7,509 bases of DNA from Cocleimonas sp. (GCA_023146675.1 JAGLBQ010000251.1:1-7509); one strand, 5' to 3'; shown: positions 1 through 7,405, numbered from the stretch's first letter. The notes: a model not told the origin generated them from the sequence alone. Translations and numbers: made by a program.

Positions 1-1
1 C

Positions 2-1063
2 ATTAAAAACAAAATGAATCAGGCTTTGGCGCAATATTCTAAAAGTGATCAAAGCAATATTGAAGAGATTGAAAGTTCGATTATTGTGGTACGTGATCAT
101 TTGGAGTTGTTGAGTCGAATGTTCCATGATTTTGATAAATCGGGCTATTTTTCAGGTGAGTCTGTCGCGCAGTTAGATTGCTTGAATAAAGCGGCTGAGT
201 TTGTGCAGTTGACCGAAAAACTTAAAAAGCGTTTTATGGATATCGTAAAACGCATGAAAGCAGCTTACGATATTTGTTCTGGCAGTGATGCGTTTAACCC
301 GCAAGAGCGCGACCAGATTCATTTTTATCTGGCAGTACGTTCGATTGTTTTTAAACTCACTAAAGGCGATGCGCCCGACACCGCACAAATGAATGCGCGC
401 GTGCGTGAAATGGTGAAAGAGGCGTTGCAAAGCGAGGGCGTGGAAGAAGTCTTTAAAATGGGTGAAGACGCAGCAAGCCAAGTTGATATTTTTGATGATG
501 CCTATCTAGAAAAAATTGAGAATATCAAACTACCCAACACTAAAATTCAGTTGCTACAGCAGTTATTGAAAAAGGCAATTGGTGATTTAAAGAAGGTCAA
601 TAAAATTAAGGGAGTAGATTTCTCTAAAAAGTTTAAGTCATTGGTTGAAAAGTATAATGAACGTGACCCAGAGGCTTTGTTAGAAAATGTTTATGAAGAG
701 GCTACAGAAGGCTTTCTTGATTTAATTGAGCGTCTAAAAACAGAAATAAAATCTACCGATGGATTAGATATTAGTCTTGAAGAGAAGGCCTTTTATGATA
801 TTTTGAAAGCACTCGCGCATAAATACAATTTTGAATATGCTGAGGATAAGCTTATCGAGCTGGCTAAAGCTGTTAAGCAACTGGTGGATGATAAGGCTAA
901 ATATACTGACTGGAATCATCGTGATGATATTAAATCTGAATTGAAAATGGACTTGATAATGTTGCTGGCTGATTATGGTTATCCGCCTGTTGACCGTAAT
1001 GAGGTCTATCAAGATATCTTTGAACAGGCTGAAAATTATAAGCAAAATACAGTTGCTCTTTGA
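2..1063 (+). CDS. hsdR: Type I restriction enzyme R subunit, C-terminal part (cut by left window edge)
   Basis: HsdR is the ATP-dependent DNA-translocating and cleaving subunit of a type I restriction-modification complex, working with HsdM and HsdS in the cytoplasm. The reading frame is open to the left edge: codons before the ATG at 14 contain no stop, so that ATG is an internal methionine, not a start. About 354 residues are visible, all from the helical C-terminal region (DUF3387 type) that in EcoR124-like enzymes docks on the methyltransferase. Recognisable stretches are LSRMFHDFD, LNKAAEFVQLTEKLKKRF, FYLAVRSIVFKLTKGDAPDT and IKLPNTKIQLLQQLLKKAIG, then a final helical segment ending EQAENYKQN, where this family normally ends. 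The nuclease and helicase motifs would lie upstream, outside the window, so activity cannot be judged here. It ends 8 bp from the convergent cysQ stop, and no terminator is visible between them. hsdM and hsdS are expected to the left. The family call is firm; intactness is unknown. Confidence 0.9.
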   Translation: MKNKMNQALAQYSKSDQSNIEEIESSIIVVRDHLELLSRMFHDFDKSGYFSGESVAQLDCLNKAAEFVQLTEKLKKRFMDIVKRMKAAYDICSGSDAFNPQERDQIHFYLAVRSIVFKLTKGDAPDTAQMNARVREMVKEALQSEGVEEVFKMGEDAASQVDIFDDAYLEKIENIKLPNTKIQLLQQLLKKAIGDLKKVNKIKGVDFSKKFKSLVEKYNERDPEALLENVYEEATEGFLDLIERLKTEIKSTDGLDISLEEKAFYDILKALAHKYNFEYAEDKLIELAKAVKQLVDDKAKYTDWNHRDDIKSELKMDLIMLLADYGYPPVDRNEVYQDIFEQAENYKQNTVAL

Positions 1064-1071
1064 TTGAGATG

Positions 1072-1896
1072 TTATGCCTTTTTTTCAGGCAAATACTGTA
1101 CCCAATCATGATCATTACCACCAATGGTGAAGAAATAAGGATTCAGCAAGGAGTCTTTGGTGTTGTACAACAGTGGACTCATATCAGTTTGCACAAGGCT
1201 ACCCCCTGCTTCATTGACAATGCAATGCGCGGCTCCTGTATCCCATTCTGAGGTTAACCAAAGACGTGGATAAAGATCGGCAGTGCCTTCTGCTACATAG
1301 CACATTTTTAATGAGCTACCTGTGCGGATAATTTCATGCTCACCGATATTCTCTATAAAGGTCAGTAAATCACCTTTGGCATGAGAACGACTTACCGTCA
1401 ATATGGGTGTTTCTGTTAATGCACGAACGGTGATTTTCTTCCCCTGCTCCTCTTTACTGTCTTTAAAAGCGCCTCGCCCTTCGCAAGCATAATAACTGGT
1501 GTCAAACACGGGTACATAAATCGACCCTAATACTGATTTATGCTGATGAATCAATGCGATATTAACGGTAAATCCATTTTCTCGCGCTACAAACTCTTTC
1601 GTGCCATCTAAAGGATCAACTAGCCAATAGGTCTCCCAACTTGAACGCTCTGCAAACGATAGTGTTGCTTCTTCTTCAGTAAGAACAGGAAAGTCACCCG
1701 GCAGTTTTTTTAACTCCGCAATAATATGCGAATTTGCAACCAAATCAGCCTCTGTGACAGGTGATTCATCTTCTTTATATTCAACCTCAAAATCGCGATT
1801 AAATATAACCATGATTTTTTCACCCGCTTCTATTGCAATACGCTTGGTTTCTGGCAGTAAAGTAGGGAGTAAGGTTATTAATTCTTCAGTTTTCAT
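1072..1896 (-). CDS. cysQ: 3'(2'),5'-bisphosphate nucleotidase CysQ
   Basis: A cytoplasmic Mg2+-dependent phosphatase of the inositol monophosphatase superfamily that converts 3'-phosphoadenosine 5'-phosphate (PAP) to AMP, removing a toxic by-product of sulfate assimilation. The 274 residues carry the full metal-binding set: DESPVTEAD at 43-51, the acidic cluster EEE at 74-76, the hallmark WLVDPLDGTKEF at 91-102 (D94, D97) and SEWDTGAAH at 216-224 with D219. The SRSHA at 169-173 and GSSLK at 193-197 also match CysQ rather than SuhB-type inositol phosphatases. Length is slightly above the E. coli enzyme (about 246), mainly from a longer N-terminus and a short C-terminal tail. It lies 12 bp downstream of nudE on the same strand and is probably cotranscribed with it. 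The Shine-Dalgarno is weak (AAGCGA region), which fits a downstream gene in an operon. The ATG at 1896 is the first start after the nudE stop. Confidence 0.93.
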   Translation of the reverse strand: MKTEELITLLPTLLPETKRIAIEAGEKIMVIFNRDFEVEYKEDESPVTEADLVANSHIIAELKKLPGDFPVLTEEEATLSFAERSSWETYWLVDPLDGTKEFVARENGFTVNIALIHQHKSVLGSIYVPVFDTSYYACEGRGAFKDSKEEQGKKITVRALTETPILTVSRSHAKGDLLTFIENIGEHEIIRTGSSLKMCYVAEGTADLYPRLWLTSEWDTGAAHCIVNEAGGSLVQTDMSPLLYNTKDSLLNPYFFTIGGNDHDWVQYLPEKKA

Positions 1897-1908
1897 AAAT
1901 TATTTCGC

Positions 1909-2445
1909 TTATTTTAAAAAAAGTTTTGTATAAAGCAATGCAGCAACACTGCGTCCCTCGCAAAAATCATCGTGCATAATAAGTTGATCAATATCATCAA
2001 GTTTCCACTCAATAACGTCCAACTCCTCAGGTTCATCTCCAGGGACACGATGCGCTGTTAAATCTTGTGCTAACACAATCGTTGTAATATGCCCCATATA
2101 GCCAGGTGCTAAACTCAATTCTTTCATTATCGTTAAATTAGCTGACTCATAGCCCACTTCCTCCATAATTTCACGATTTGCCGCCGCCAACACATCTTCT
2201 CCCGCCTCAACCTTGCCTTTGGGGAAACCTAACTCGTAGTTTTCAGTCCCTACCGCATATTCACGGATTAGCAATAAGGTATCATTATCCAGCATCGGTA
2301 CAATTAAAACGGCTCCCTGCCCTCTGCGCACTAAACGTTCATATTGGCGTTTTTCACCATTTGAAAATTCCAAATCAACGGCTTCAATGGCAAATAATCG
2401 ACTGCTGGCAACCACTTCTTTTTGATGTATAGTCGGCTTTTTCAT
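1909..2445 (-). CDS. nudE: ADP compounds hydrolase NudE (Nudix family)
   Basis: A cytoplasmic Nudix pyrophosphatase that in E. coli hydrolyses ADP-ribose, Ap3A, NADH and related ADP-containing molecules, releasing AMP. The 178 residues are close to the usual length (about 186). The Nudix box is intact at 77-99: G77, E83, then REIMEEVGY at 91-99 with the metal-binding R-E-x-x-E-E core; the last position is Tyr instead of the more usual aliphatic residue. Family-specific context includes ELGFPKG just before the box, APGYMGH at 113-119 and PGDEPEEL at 135-142. The PGDEPE segment matches the GDEPEPL of E. coli NudE, which favours NudE over the general ADP-ribose pyrophosphatase NudF. The start is supported by a strong Shine-Dalgarno 4 nt upstream. 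It is the first gene of a nudE-cysQ unit and starts back-to-back with yrfG. The neighbourhood of yrfG and cysQ supports the call. Confidence 0.93.
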   Translation of the reverse strand: MKKPTIHQKEVVASSRLFAIEAVDLEFSNGEKRQYERLVRRGQGAVLIVPMLDNDTLLLIREYAVGTENYELGFPKGKVEAGEDVLAAANREIMEEVGYESANLTIMKELSLAPGYMGHITTIVLAQDLTAHRVPGDEPEELDVIEWKLDDIDQLIMHDDFCEGRSVAALLYTKLFLK

Positions 2446-2449
2446 AGCA

Positions 2450-2455
2450 CCCCCT
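2450..2455 (-). promoter_or_regulatory. Shine-Dalgarno of nudE
   Basis: On the minus strand AGGGGG ends 4 nt before the nudE ATG. It is the only clear ribosome binding site in the 24-bp divergent gap and fixes the nudE start. The yrfG side has at best a weak GAG about 11 nt from its ATG. Confidence 0.65.
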
Positions 2456-2469
2456 GAGACCTCATTAAT

Positions 2470-3132
2470 ATGCTAAATAAAATTCCTATGGATTGGCAAA
2501 ATATCCACACGGTATTTCTTGATATGGACGGTACTTTACTGGATTTACACTACGATAACCATTTCTGGCTTGATTATGTACCTAAGTGCTATGCCGAAAA
2601 GCATCAACTAAAGCCAGAGGAAACTAAAGACTTGCTAGCATCACGCTACGGAAAAATTCAAGGAACACTCAACTGGTATTGCCTTGATCACTGGAGTGAA
2701 CAGCTAGGATTGGATATTCCCGCACTAAAACAAGACGTTGCTGAGCGCATAAAAATACGCACAAATGTTAAACCTTTTCTTGAATTTTTACAGCAACAAA
2801 ACAAGCACATTATATTGCTAACCAATGCGCACCCTAAAACCGTTGCAATAAAATTTCAGCACGTCGCCATTGAAAAATACTTCGATAAAATAATCACCTC
2901 GCATGATATTGGCATGGCAAAAGAAGAGGATGGATTTTGGGATAAACTACAGCAAGGACTTGATTTCAAGTGTGAAAACAGCCTGTTTATAGATGATAGC
3001 TTATCCGTATTACGCGCCGCACAACGCCATAATATAGCGCACTTATTAGCAATTCATCAGCCAGACTCACAACAACAAGCAATCGATACGGAGGAATTTA
3101 CAGCGCTTGAGTGTTTTCGGCAGTTGTTTTAA
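2470..3132 (+). CDS. yrfG: GMP/IMP nucleotidase YrfG (HAD superfamily)
   Basis: A cytoplasmic haloacid dehalogenase-type phosphatase that in E. coli dephosphorylates purine mononucleotides such as GMP and IMP. The HAD motifs are complete: motif I FLDMDGTLLDL with nucleophile D18 and acid/base D20, motif II LLTNAH with T118, motif III lysine K151 in MAKEED, and motif IV LFIDDS with D175 and D176. The cap region carries TLNWYCLDHWSEQLGLDI at 66-83, nearly identical to the same stretch of E. coli YrfG and very specific for this family. Length (220) matches the family. The ATG at 2470 places motif I at the usual distance from the N-terminus; an ATG at 2488 (MDWQNI) is a possible alternative. Its start is 24 bp from that of nudE, so any promoter must lie largely inside the nudE 5' coding region. 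It converges on the M28 peptidase gene with a 25-bp gap and no visible hairpin terminator. Confidence 0.93.
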   Translation: MLNKIPMDWQNIHTVFLDMDGTLLDLHYDNHFWLDYVPKCYAEKHQLKPEETKDLLASRYGKIQGTLNWYCLDHWSEQLGLDIPALKQDVAERIKIRTNVKPFLEFLQQQNKHIILLTNAHPKTVAIKFQHVAIEKYFDKIITSHDIGMAKEEDGFWDKLQQGLDFKCENSLFIDDSLSVLRAAQRHNIAHLLAIHQPDSQQQAIDTEEFTALECFRQLF

Positions 3133-3157
3133 GAAATCCCATTAAATAGCGACCAAT

Positions 3158-4132
3158 TTACTCCTTAATCTGCTCCAAAACCGTAAAGTATACCGCCTGA
3201 ACAACCTGCGCCATTTTTTCATAATCCAGCCGATCTGCCGTATCATTCACTGTGTGATACGCCATATTGCGCGCAAAAGCAGTATCTGTAATCATCACAG
3301 CAGGATAATCCATGAGCCAATAATTACGATGATCCGAGAAATCAATACCAGGAATAATCGTTGGTGCATTAATTGAATACACAGGCAAGCGTGTACTGTT
3401 ACGAAAGCTTTTCTTTACTTTGCGGGCGGTCATCATATTGCTCATATTGGCAACCACGCCAATAAAGTTGCCTGTATCGGGGTAAATTTTATCAAGTAAT
3501 GGCACGGGATATTGTTGCGAACCTGCTTTGTCAGAAAAATAGCCAATCATTTCCAATGACATCATCAGCGTGACCTGTTTTCCTGCGTCTTTCATACTTT
3601 TGGCATGAATATAACTGCCCATATTGGTACTGTTATAAAAGGGCTGTTCCTCCAAAGTATAAGCAACCAACTCAACACGCGATGTTAATTTAATATTAGA
3701 AAGGAGTCGCGCTAATTCGAGCAGCCCAGCAACACCACTAGCATTGTCATCAGCCCCTGGCAAACCATGATCCGTATCATAATGCGCACCGACCACGACA
3801 ACCTCATTGGTGTCAGGTCCAAAGCTTAAAATAATATTATGAAACAGCTCATTATCAACTTGGTAAGTCTGCCGATAAGGTGTGCCATATTGTTGCAGCT
3901 TCTTTTCTATCCATAGCACGGTGGGTTCTAATGACTTTTCATTACCAAAACGGGCAGGCAATGTTTCACTTAGTGCCACCACATCATTGCGCAAGGTTTC
4001 AGTGCTTACCTCAGGAGTCTCTGCCTGTTCTCCTGAAGTCCATACAGGCTGAGTCAGTAAAAACCAGAGTACGAAAAATAATAAAAATAAAGCAGCAATC
4101 AATTCAATCATAATTTTCAGTAATGTATTCAC
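3158..4132 (-). CDS. Membrane-anchored M28 family zinc aminopeptidase
   Basis: A di-zinc peptidase of MEROPS family M28, likely an aminopeptidase acting outside the cytoplasmic membrane. Residues 7-28 form a long hydrophobic helix after a short lysine-containing N-terminus, with no cleavage motif apparent, so an N-terminal anchor with a periplasmic catalytic domain is inferred. The catalytic residues follow family order: H117 in VGAHYDT, bridging D128 in GADDNASGV, general base E161 and zinc ligand E162 in YTLEEQPF, E194 in SLEMIGY at the position where the Vibrio enzyme has Asp, and H293 in AYHTVNDTADRLDY. A DFSDHRNYW segment at 264-272 is also typical. The start codon is GTG, supported by a well-spaced Shine-Dalgarno; an ATG seven codons later (MIELIAA) would still keep the anchor. 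It lies 11 bp downstream of polB and is probably cotranscribed and translationally coupled. Substrate is not predictable from the sequence. Confidence 0.88.
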   Translation of the reverse strand: MNTLLKIMIELIAALFLLFFVLWFLLTQPVWTSGEQAETPEVSTETLRNDVVALSETLPARFGNEKSLEPTVLWIEKKLQQYGTPYRQTYQVDNELFHNIILSFGPDTNEVVVVGAHYDTDHGLPGADDNASGVAGLLELARLLSNIKLTSRVELVAYTLEEQPFYNSTNMGSYIHAKSMKDAGKQVTLMMSLEMIGYFSDKAGSQQYPVPLLDKIYPDTGNFIGVVANMSNMMTARKVKKSFRNSTRLPVYSINAPTIIPGIDFSDHRNYWLMDYPAVMITDTAFARNMAYHTVNDTADRLDYEKMAQVVQAVYFTVLEQIKE

Positions 4133-4139
4133 ATTGAGT

Positions 4140-4145
4140 TCTCTT
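4140..4145 (-). promoter_or_regulatory. Shine-Dalgarno of the M28 peptidase, overlapping the polB stop codon
   Basis: The minus strand reads AAGAGA, followed by 7 nt and then the GTG start at 4132. The first two bases are also the last two bases of the polB TAA stop. This spacing supports the GTG over the downstream ATG and suggests that ribosomes finishing polB help initiate the peptidase. Confidence 0.55.
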
Positions 4146-6477
4146 AAAAATCGCCCCCAAAAACATCCATTTGTCGTTGTGTAATTCGCTCGAAACTCAG
4201 CCCTTTAAAGTTCAAAATACTATCAGCAACAGGTGCTAATTGTCGCTCACTATAGTGCTGATAATCAATGTTTTTTGAATTATTTTCAATGGGTTCAGCA
4301 CCATCCAATGTAATTATATAATGAATAATACGGTTTGGATGCTTCATTTTTAATGCTGCTTTTACATGTGGTGATTGTGTTTTCGTATACGTTTCTAATG
4401 GACGAAGTAAACGTTTTTTATAGACTAGCTTATGGTCTAGCTCGCCACGCCAAAGCTTATCATTCGTGTCTTTAATAAAATCAAGATAGGGTTGCTCAAG
4501 AAAGATGCGCTGATACAGTTCTTGCTGGAACTCACGCGCTAATAATGTCCAGTCACTACGCACAGTTTCCAGCCCTTTAAACACCATTTCCAGCTTATCC
4601 TGCTTTTTTATCATCCCTGCATAGCGTTTTTTACTGCCTGTTTTCGCGCCTCTTAACGTAGGCATAAAAAAGTGGATATAATGTGTTTCAAATTCTACTT
4701 CAAGATAAGATTTAAGCTGGAATTGTCGGTGTAGTCGTGCTTGCCAGTATTGATTCAAATCTACCGCTAGCTGATTGCCAATAGCAGAGACGGTTGCTTC
4801 ATCGAAGCGTTCATCCAGTGAAACAAAGACCGAATCCGTATCACCATAAATAACAGGATAGCCTTGTTGCTCAATCACATCTCGACTACGTTGAATAATC
4901 TCATGCCCACGAAGGGTAATACTGCTGGCAAGCTGAGGATTAAAAAAACGGCAACCTGTAGAGCCTAAAACACCATAAAATGAATTCATAATGATTTTAA
5001 TTGCTTGCGACAAAGGCGCATTTTTATGTTGTTTGGCATTGTCACGTTGTTGCCACAGCTCGGTGACAATCTCAGGTAAAATATGTTGCTCGCGGGAAAA
5101 TTGAGCGGCAATAAAACCTGCAATAGTGTCAGCAGATGCGCTCTTTAATCCGATTGCCAATCCTAGCGGGTCTATTTTAAAGGTGCGGATAATACTGGGA
5201 TAAAGGCTTTTAAAATCCAGCACCAGTATATTTTTATACAAACCAGGCTGAGAGTCCATGACATACCCACCAGGGCTATTTTCAGGGTTGGGATGACTGC
5301 CAATATCAGGCGCAACAAAGCCATGTCGATGCAAACGCGGCAGGTAAAGATGATCAAATGCTGCCGCAGAACCTCCAATACGATCCATAGCCAAGCCTGT
5401 CATTTGCGCACGCTGAATAAAGAAGTTGATAAGATCTGTTTTCGCGAAAATTTCTGCCACTAAACGGCAATCTTCAAGGTTATATTCGGCTAATTCCAAA
5501 GGTGCTTCACGATACTGACGACGAATCTCAGTCAACTTATCGTCACCACTTTGGATTAATTTATCACGCCCTAATAATTGCTGTGCAACAAACCCCAGCG
5601 CATAACGTTCAAATGACCAAAAAGCACAGCGCAAACCACTAATACCATCTAAAACAATCCGTCCAGAAATACGCGCAAAGCTATTTTGCCCACCTTGTTG
5701 GCTACTTAGAATAATCGCCTGATCATCACCACGTCCAAGATCAAAAGGAATACGCAATTGCTTGCACTTCCATTGAATAAACTCCAAATCAAAAGACACC
5801 ACATTCCAGCCTAAAATAAGATCAGGATCATGTTGTTTTATCCATTGGAAAAATGCCTGCAACGTCGCCCGCTCTGTTCTATGCCAGCTAATATCAGGGC
5901 TATTCGTGCTATTTTTAGGTTGTTTACGACGCATAAAAACATGTGAATGCTCTGCACTTAATACCGCGATAGAATACAGTTTTCCGCGCAAGTCTTCTGT
6001 TTCAATATCCAATGAAACCCATGAAAAATCAGGCTGAAACGTGGCAGTTGTTAGCTTAGGATTACGGCATTCTAGGTAGTTGTTTTTTTGTATGATTTGA
6101 CCTTCAATTTGCAAAGGCGCCGTAATAAAACGCTCCATTAAATAGCGTTCTGTCGGCTTGATTTCCGATTCTAATAACTGGGTTTTATCATAAGCAAGGT
6201 GGTGGCGTAGTGCATTAAGGTCGCGTTGCTGCGGAAAATACAAACCATCAACTGCTTCATTCTCTAAGGTACTGAGATTTAAAGGCTTACGTTGAATATT
6301 CGTGGCAATTTTCAACTGATTATCACGGCGTATAAAACACACCGCGTGTTGCCCACTGAGCACCACCCGTACGATGTTTTTTGCGCACTTAATCCAATAA
6401 ATTAATTCCACACCCTCGGAGGTATCACGCCATTGACGCGTTAACAGAAAGCCTTTTAACGTAGTTGGATAATTCAT
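4144..6477 (-). CDS. polB: DNA polymerase II (family B)
   Basis: A family B DNA polymerase with 3'-5' proofreading that in E. coli acts in replication restart and translesion synthesis at damaged forks. The 777 residues match the 783 of E. coli Pol II nearly end to end. Exonuclease motifs are intact: Exo I SLDIETE (D157, E159), Exo II GWNVVSFD (D230), Exo III YNLEDC (D336). Polymerase motifs are intact: motif A DFKSLYPSIIRTF (D421), motif B KIIMNSFYGVLG (K494 to G505), motif C YGDTDSVF (D546, D548) and KKRYAG at 616-621. The N-terminal TLKGFLLTRQWRDTSEG aligns with the E. coli GFILTRHWRDTPQG and supports the ATG at 6477. The thumb between HVKAA and GAEP appears about a dozen residues shorter than in E. 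coli, which I regard as ordinary variation. E. coli polB is SOS-induced; no CTGT-N8-ACAG LexA box is visible upstream here. It leads a likely two-gene unit with the M28 peptidase and is divergent from the DUF599 gene. Confidence 0.96.
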   Translation of the reverse strand: MNYPTTLKGFLLTRQWRDTSEGVELIYWIKCAKNIVRVVLSGQHAVCFIRRDNQLKIATNIQRKPLNLSTLENEAVDGLYFPQQRDLNALRHHLAYDKTQLLESEIKPTERYLMERFITAPLQIEGQIIQKNNYLECRNPKLTTATFQPDFSWVSLDIETEDLRGKLYSIAVLSAEHSHVFMRRKQPKNSTNSPDISWHRTERATLQAFFQWIKQHDPDLILGWNVVSFDLEFIQWKCKQLRIPFDLGRGDDQAIILSSQQGGQNSFARISGRIVLDGISGLRCAFWSFERYALGFVAQQLLGRDKLIQSGDDKLTEIRRQYREAPLELAEYNLEDCRLVAEIFAKTDLINFFIQRAQMTGLAMDRIGGSAAAFDHLYLPRLHRHGFVAPDIGSHPNPENSPGGYVMDSQPGLYKNILVLDFKSLYPSIIRTFKIDPLGLAIGLKSASADTIAGFIAAQFSREQHILPEIVTELWQQRDNAKQHKNAPLSQAIKIIMNSFYGVLGSTGCRFFNPQLASSITLRGHEIIQRSRDVIEQQGYPVIYGDTDSVFVSLDERFDEATVSAIGNQLAVDLNQYWQARLHRQFQLKSYLEVEFETHYIHFFMPTLRGAKTGSKKRYAGMIKKQDKLEMVFKGLETVRSDWTLLAREFQQELYQRIFLEQPYLDFIKDTNDKLWRGELDHKLVYKKRLLRPLETYTKTQSPHVKAALKMKHPNRIIHYIITLDGAEPIENNSKNIDYQHYSERQLAPVADSILNFKGLSFERITQRQMDVFGGDF

Positions 6478-6561
6478 AGAGAATATAAAGTTTGAGTTCT
6501 AGCGCAACCAATGACGATGCCATACACTTCTGTCATTGTTTTAATCATTGGGTTTAACATC

Positions 6562-7248
6562 ATGCCATCAGATATTACCGTACTGGATATTATTGCATTG
6601 TGCTTTTTCTTTAGCACTTGGTATAGCATTTCTTTGCTGAGTAAACACTATAAAAGTCAAGATAAAGTAACACTCAGCAGTATCTCGAAATCGTATCGAA
6701 ATCAATGGATGCTGTATTTACTAAAGCGTGAAAACCGTATGCCTGATGTTGCTTTAGTAGGCAGTTTAATGCGCAGCGTGTCATTTTTTGCATCGACAAG
6801 TTTATTAGTGCTCGCCAGTTTAGTTGCCGTCTTTGGCGCTGTTGAAGAAGCCATCAACATCACCTCCGATATTCCTTATGCCCAGCAAGTTTCTTCTGCC
6901 TTCTGGAAACTTAAATTTTTACTACTGGTTTCCATTTTTGCCTATGTATTTTTCAAACTGGTTTGGTCAATTCGTCAATTTAACTCAACGGTATTCATGA
7001 TTGGTGCCGCCCCTGATACCTTTGACAGTGACACCGAACTATTTGCCTATGCTAATAATCTCGGTATTGTTATTAACCGAGCCAACCAACATTTTATTGA
7101 AGGCATGCGCGGCTTTGAATATGCATTAGCCGTACTTGCATGGTTTATTCATCCTAGTATTTTTATACTCGCCATTCTGATTGTTTCATTGGTTATTTAT
7201 AGACGTGAATTTGCGTCTCGTACCATGAAAGCAATGATTGATGATTAA
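6562..7248 (+). CDS. DUF599 family four-helix membrane protein
   Basis: A conserved inner-membrane protein of unknown function. From the ATG at 6562 it has 228 residues. Hydrophobic helices lie at about 7-25, 74-95, 117-136 and a long stretch at 186-213 that may be a helix or a hairpin. Family features are visible: W49-M50 followed by LLKRENRMPD, the SFFAST before helix 2, QFNSTVFMIGAAP after helix 3, NRANQHFIEGMR, and LAWFIHP-then-IYRREF near the C-terminus. I recognise this pattern as DUF599. The frame is also open from an ATG at 6511 (245 residues), which would add a short hydrophobic extension. I prefer 6562 because family members begin shortly before the first helix, and it leaves 84 bp rather than 33 bp for the promoters of this gene and divergent polB. 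Neither start has a good Shine-Dalgarno. No biochemical role can be given. Confidence 0.85.
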   Translation: MPSDITVLDIIALCFFFSTWYSISLLSKHYKSQDKVTLSSISKSYRNQWMLYLLKRENRMPDVALVGSLMRSVSFFASTSLLVLASLVAVFGAVEEAINITSDIPYAQQVSSAFWKLKFLLLVSIFAYVFFKLVWSIRQFNSTVFMIGAAPDTFDSDTELFAYANNLGIVINRANQHFIEGMRGFEYALAVLAWFIHPSIFILAILIVSLVIYRREFASRTMKAMIDD

Positions 7249-7334
7249 CGTCAGTAAGTTTCTACTTGTGAAAGGTTGTTAAAAATATAAAGTACTAAAT
7301 TTACCCAGCGTCTTAAATTCACTCACTTATTTTT
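7249..7334. other. Intergenic stretch without recognised element
   Basis: This AT-rich stretch follows the DUF599 stop. It holds only weak, all-A/T or 4-bp inverted repeats. The run of seven T at 7330-7336 lies just before and into the -35 box of the next promoter. I see no GC-rich hairpin followed by a T run that would make a convincing terminator for the DUF599 gene. Confidence 0.5.
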
Positions 7335-7362
7335 TTGACTTTTGAGTAATTCAAGCTATATT
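7335..7362 (+). promoter_or_regulatory. Sigma-70-type promoter of the right-edge gene
   Basis: TTGACT (-35, 7335-7340) and TATATT (-10, 7357-7362) each match the consensus at five of six positions and are separated by 16 bp. Transcription would begin near 7369-7371, giving a leader of about 110 nt before the ATG at 7480. The spacer carries the imperfect palindrome TTGAgtaatTCAA (7342-7354), which is well placed to be an operator, though no specific regulator can be named. Confidence 0.6.
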
Positions 7363-7405
7363 TGAAGGGTTAGCATGTCTTTTTTATATCGATAGGATTT
7401 TCGTG

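Noticed and set aside
14..16. ATG at 14 as the start of a separate 349-residue protein
   Set aside because: The frame stays open to the left edge and the protein is recognisably the C-terminal region of HsdR, so this is an internal methionine.
173..481. Minus-strand open frame inside hsdR
   Set aside because: It lies antisense to a well-conserved coding region, has low-complexity aromatic-rich composition, and resembles no known protein.
1075..1091. Inverted repeat TGCCT/AGGCA around a T run at the cysQ 3' end, as a terminator between hsdR and cysQ
   Set aside because: The stem is only 5 bp and the T run lies in the loop, not after the stem. It also encodes the last cysQ residues, so it is not a normal intrinsic terminator.
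2405..2433. Possible yrfG promoter TGGCAA-N17-TATAGT within the nudE 5' coding region
   Set aside because: The -10 is reasonable but the -35 is poor, and the sequence is constrained by nudE coding, so it is too weak to list as a feature.
5172..5378. Minus-strand open frame of 68 residues inside polB
   Set aside because: It is an out-of-frame reading of the conserved polymerase region around motif A and has no ribosome binding site or family resemblance.
4140..6477. Shortened PolB thumb relative to E. coli as an unusual polymerase variant
   Set aside because: All exonuclease and polymerase motifs are intact, and length differences of about a dozen residues there are likely ordinary family variation.
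7298..7336. AATTTA/TAAATT inverted repeat with a T run downstream, as a terminator of the DUF599 gene
   Set aside because: The stem is all A/T with a 10-nt loop, and the T run starts 10 nt after it and enters the next -35 box, so termination is unlikely.
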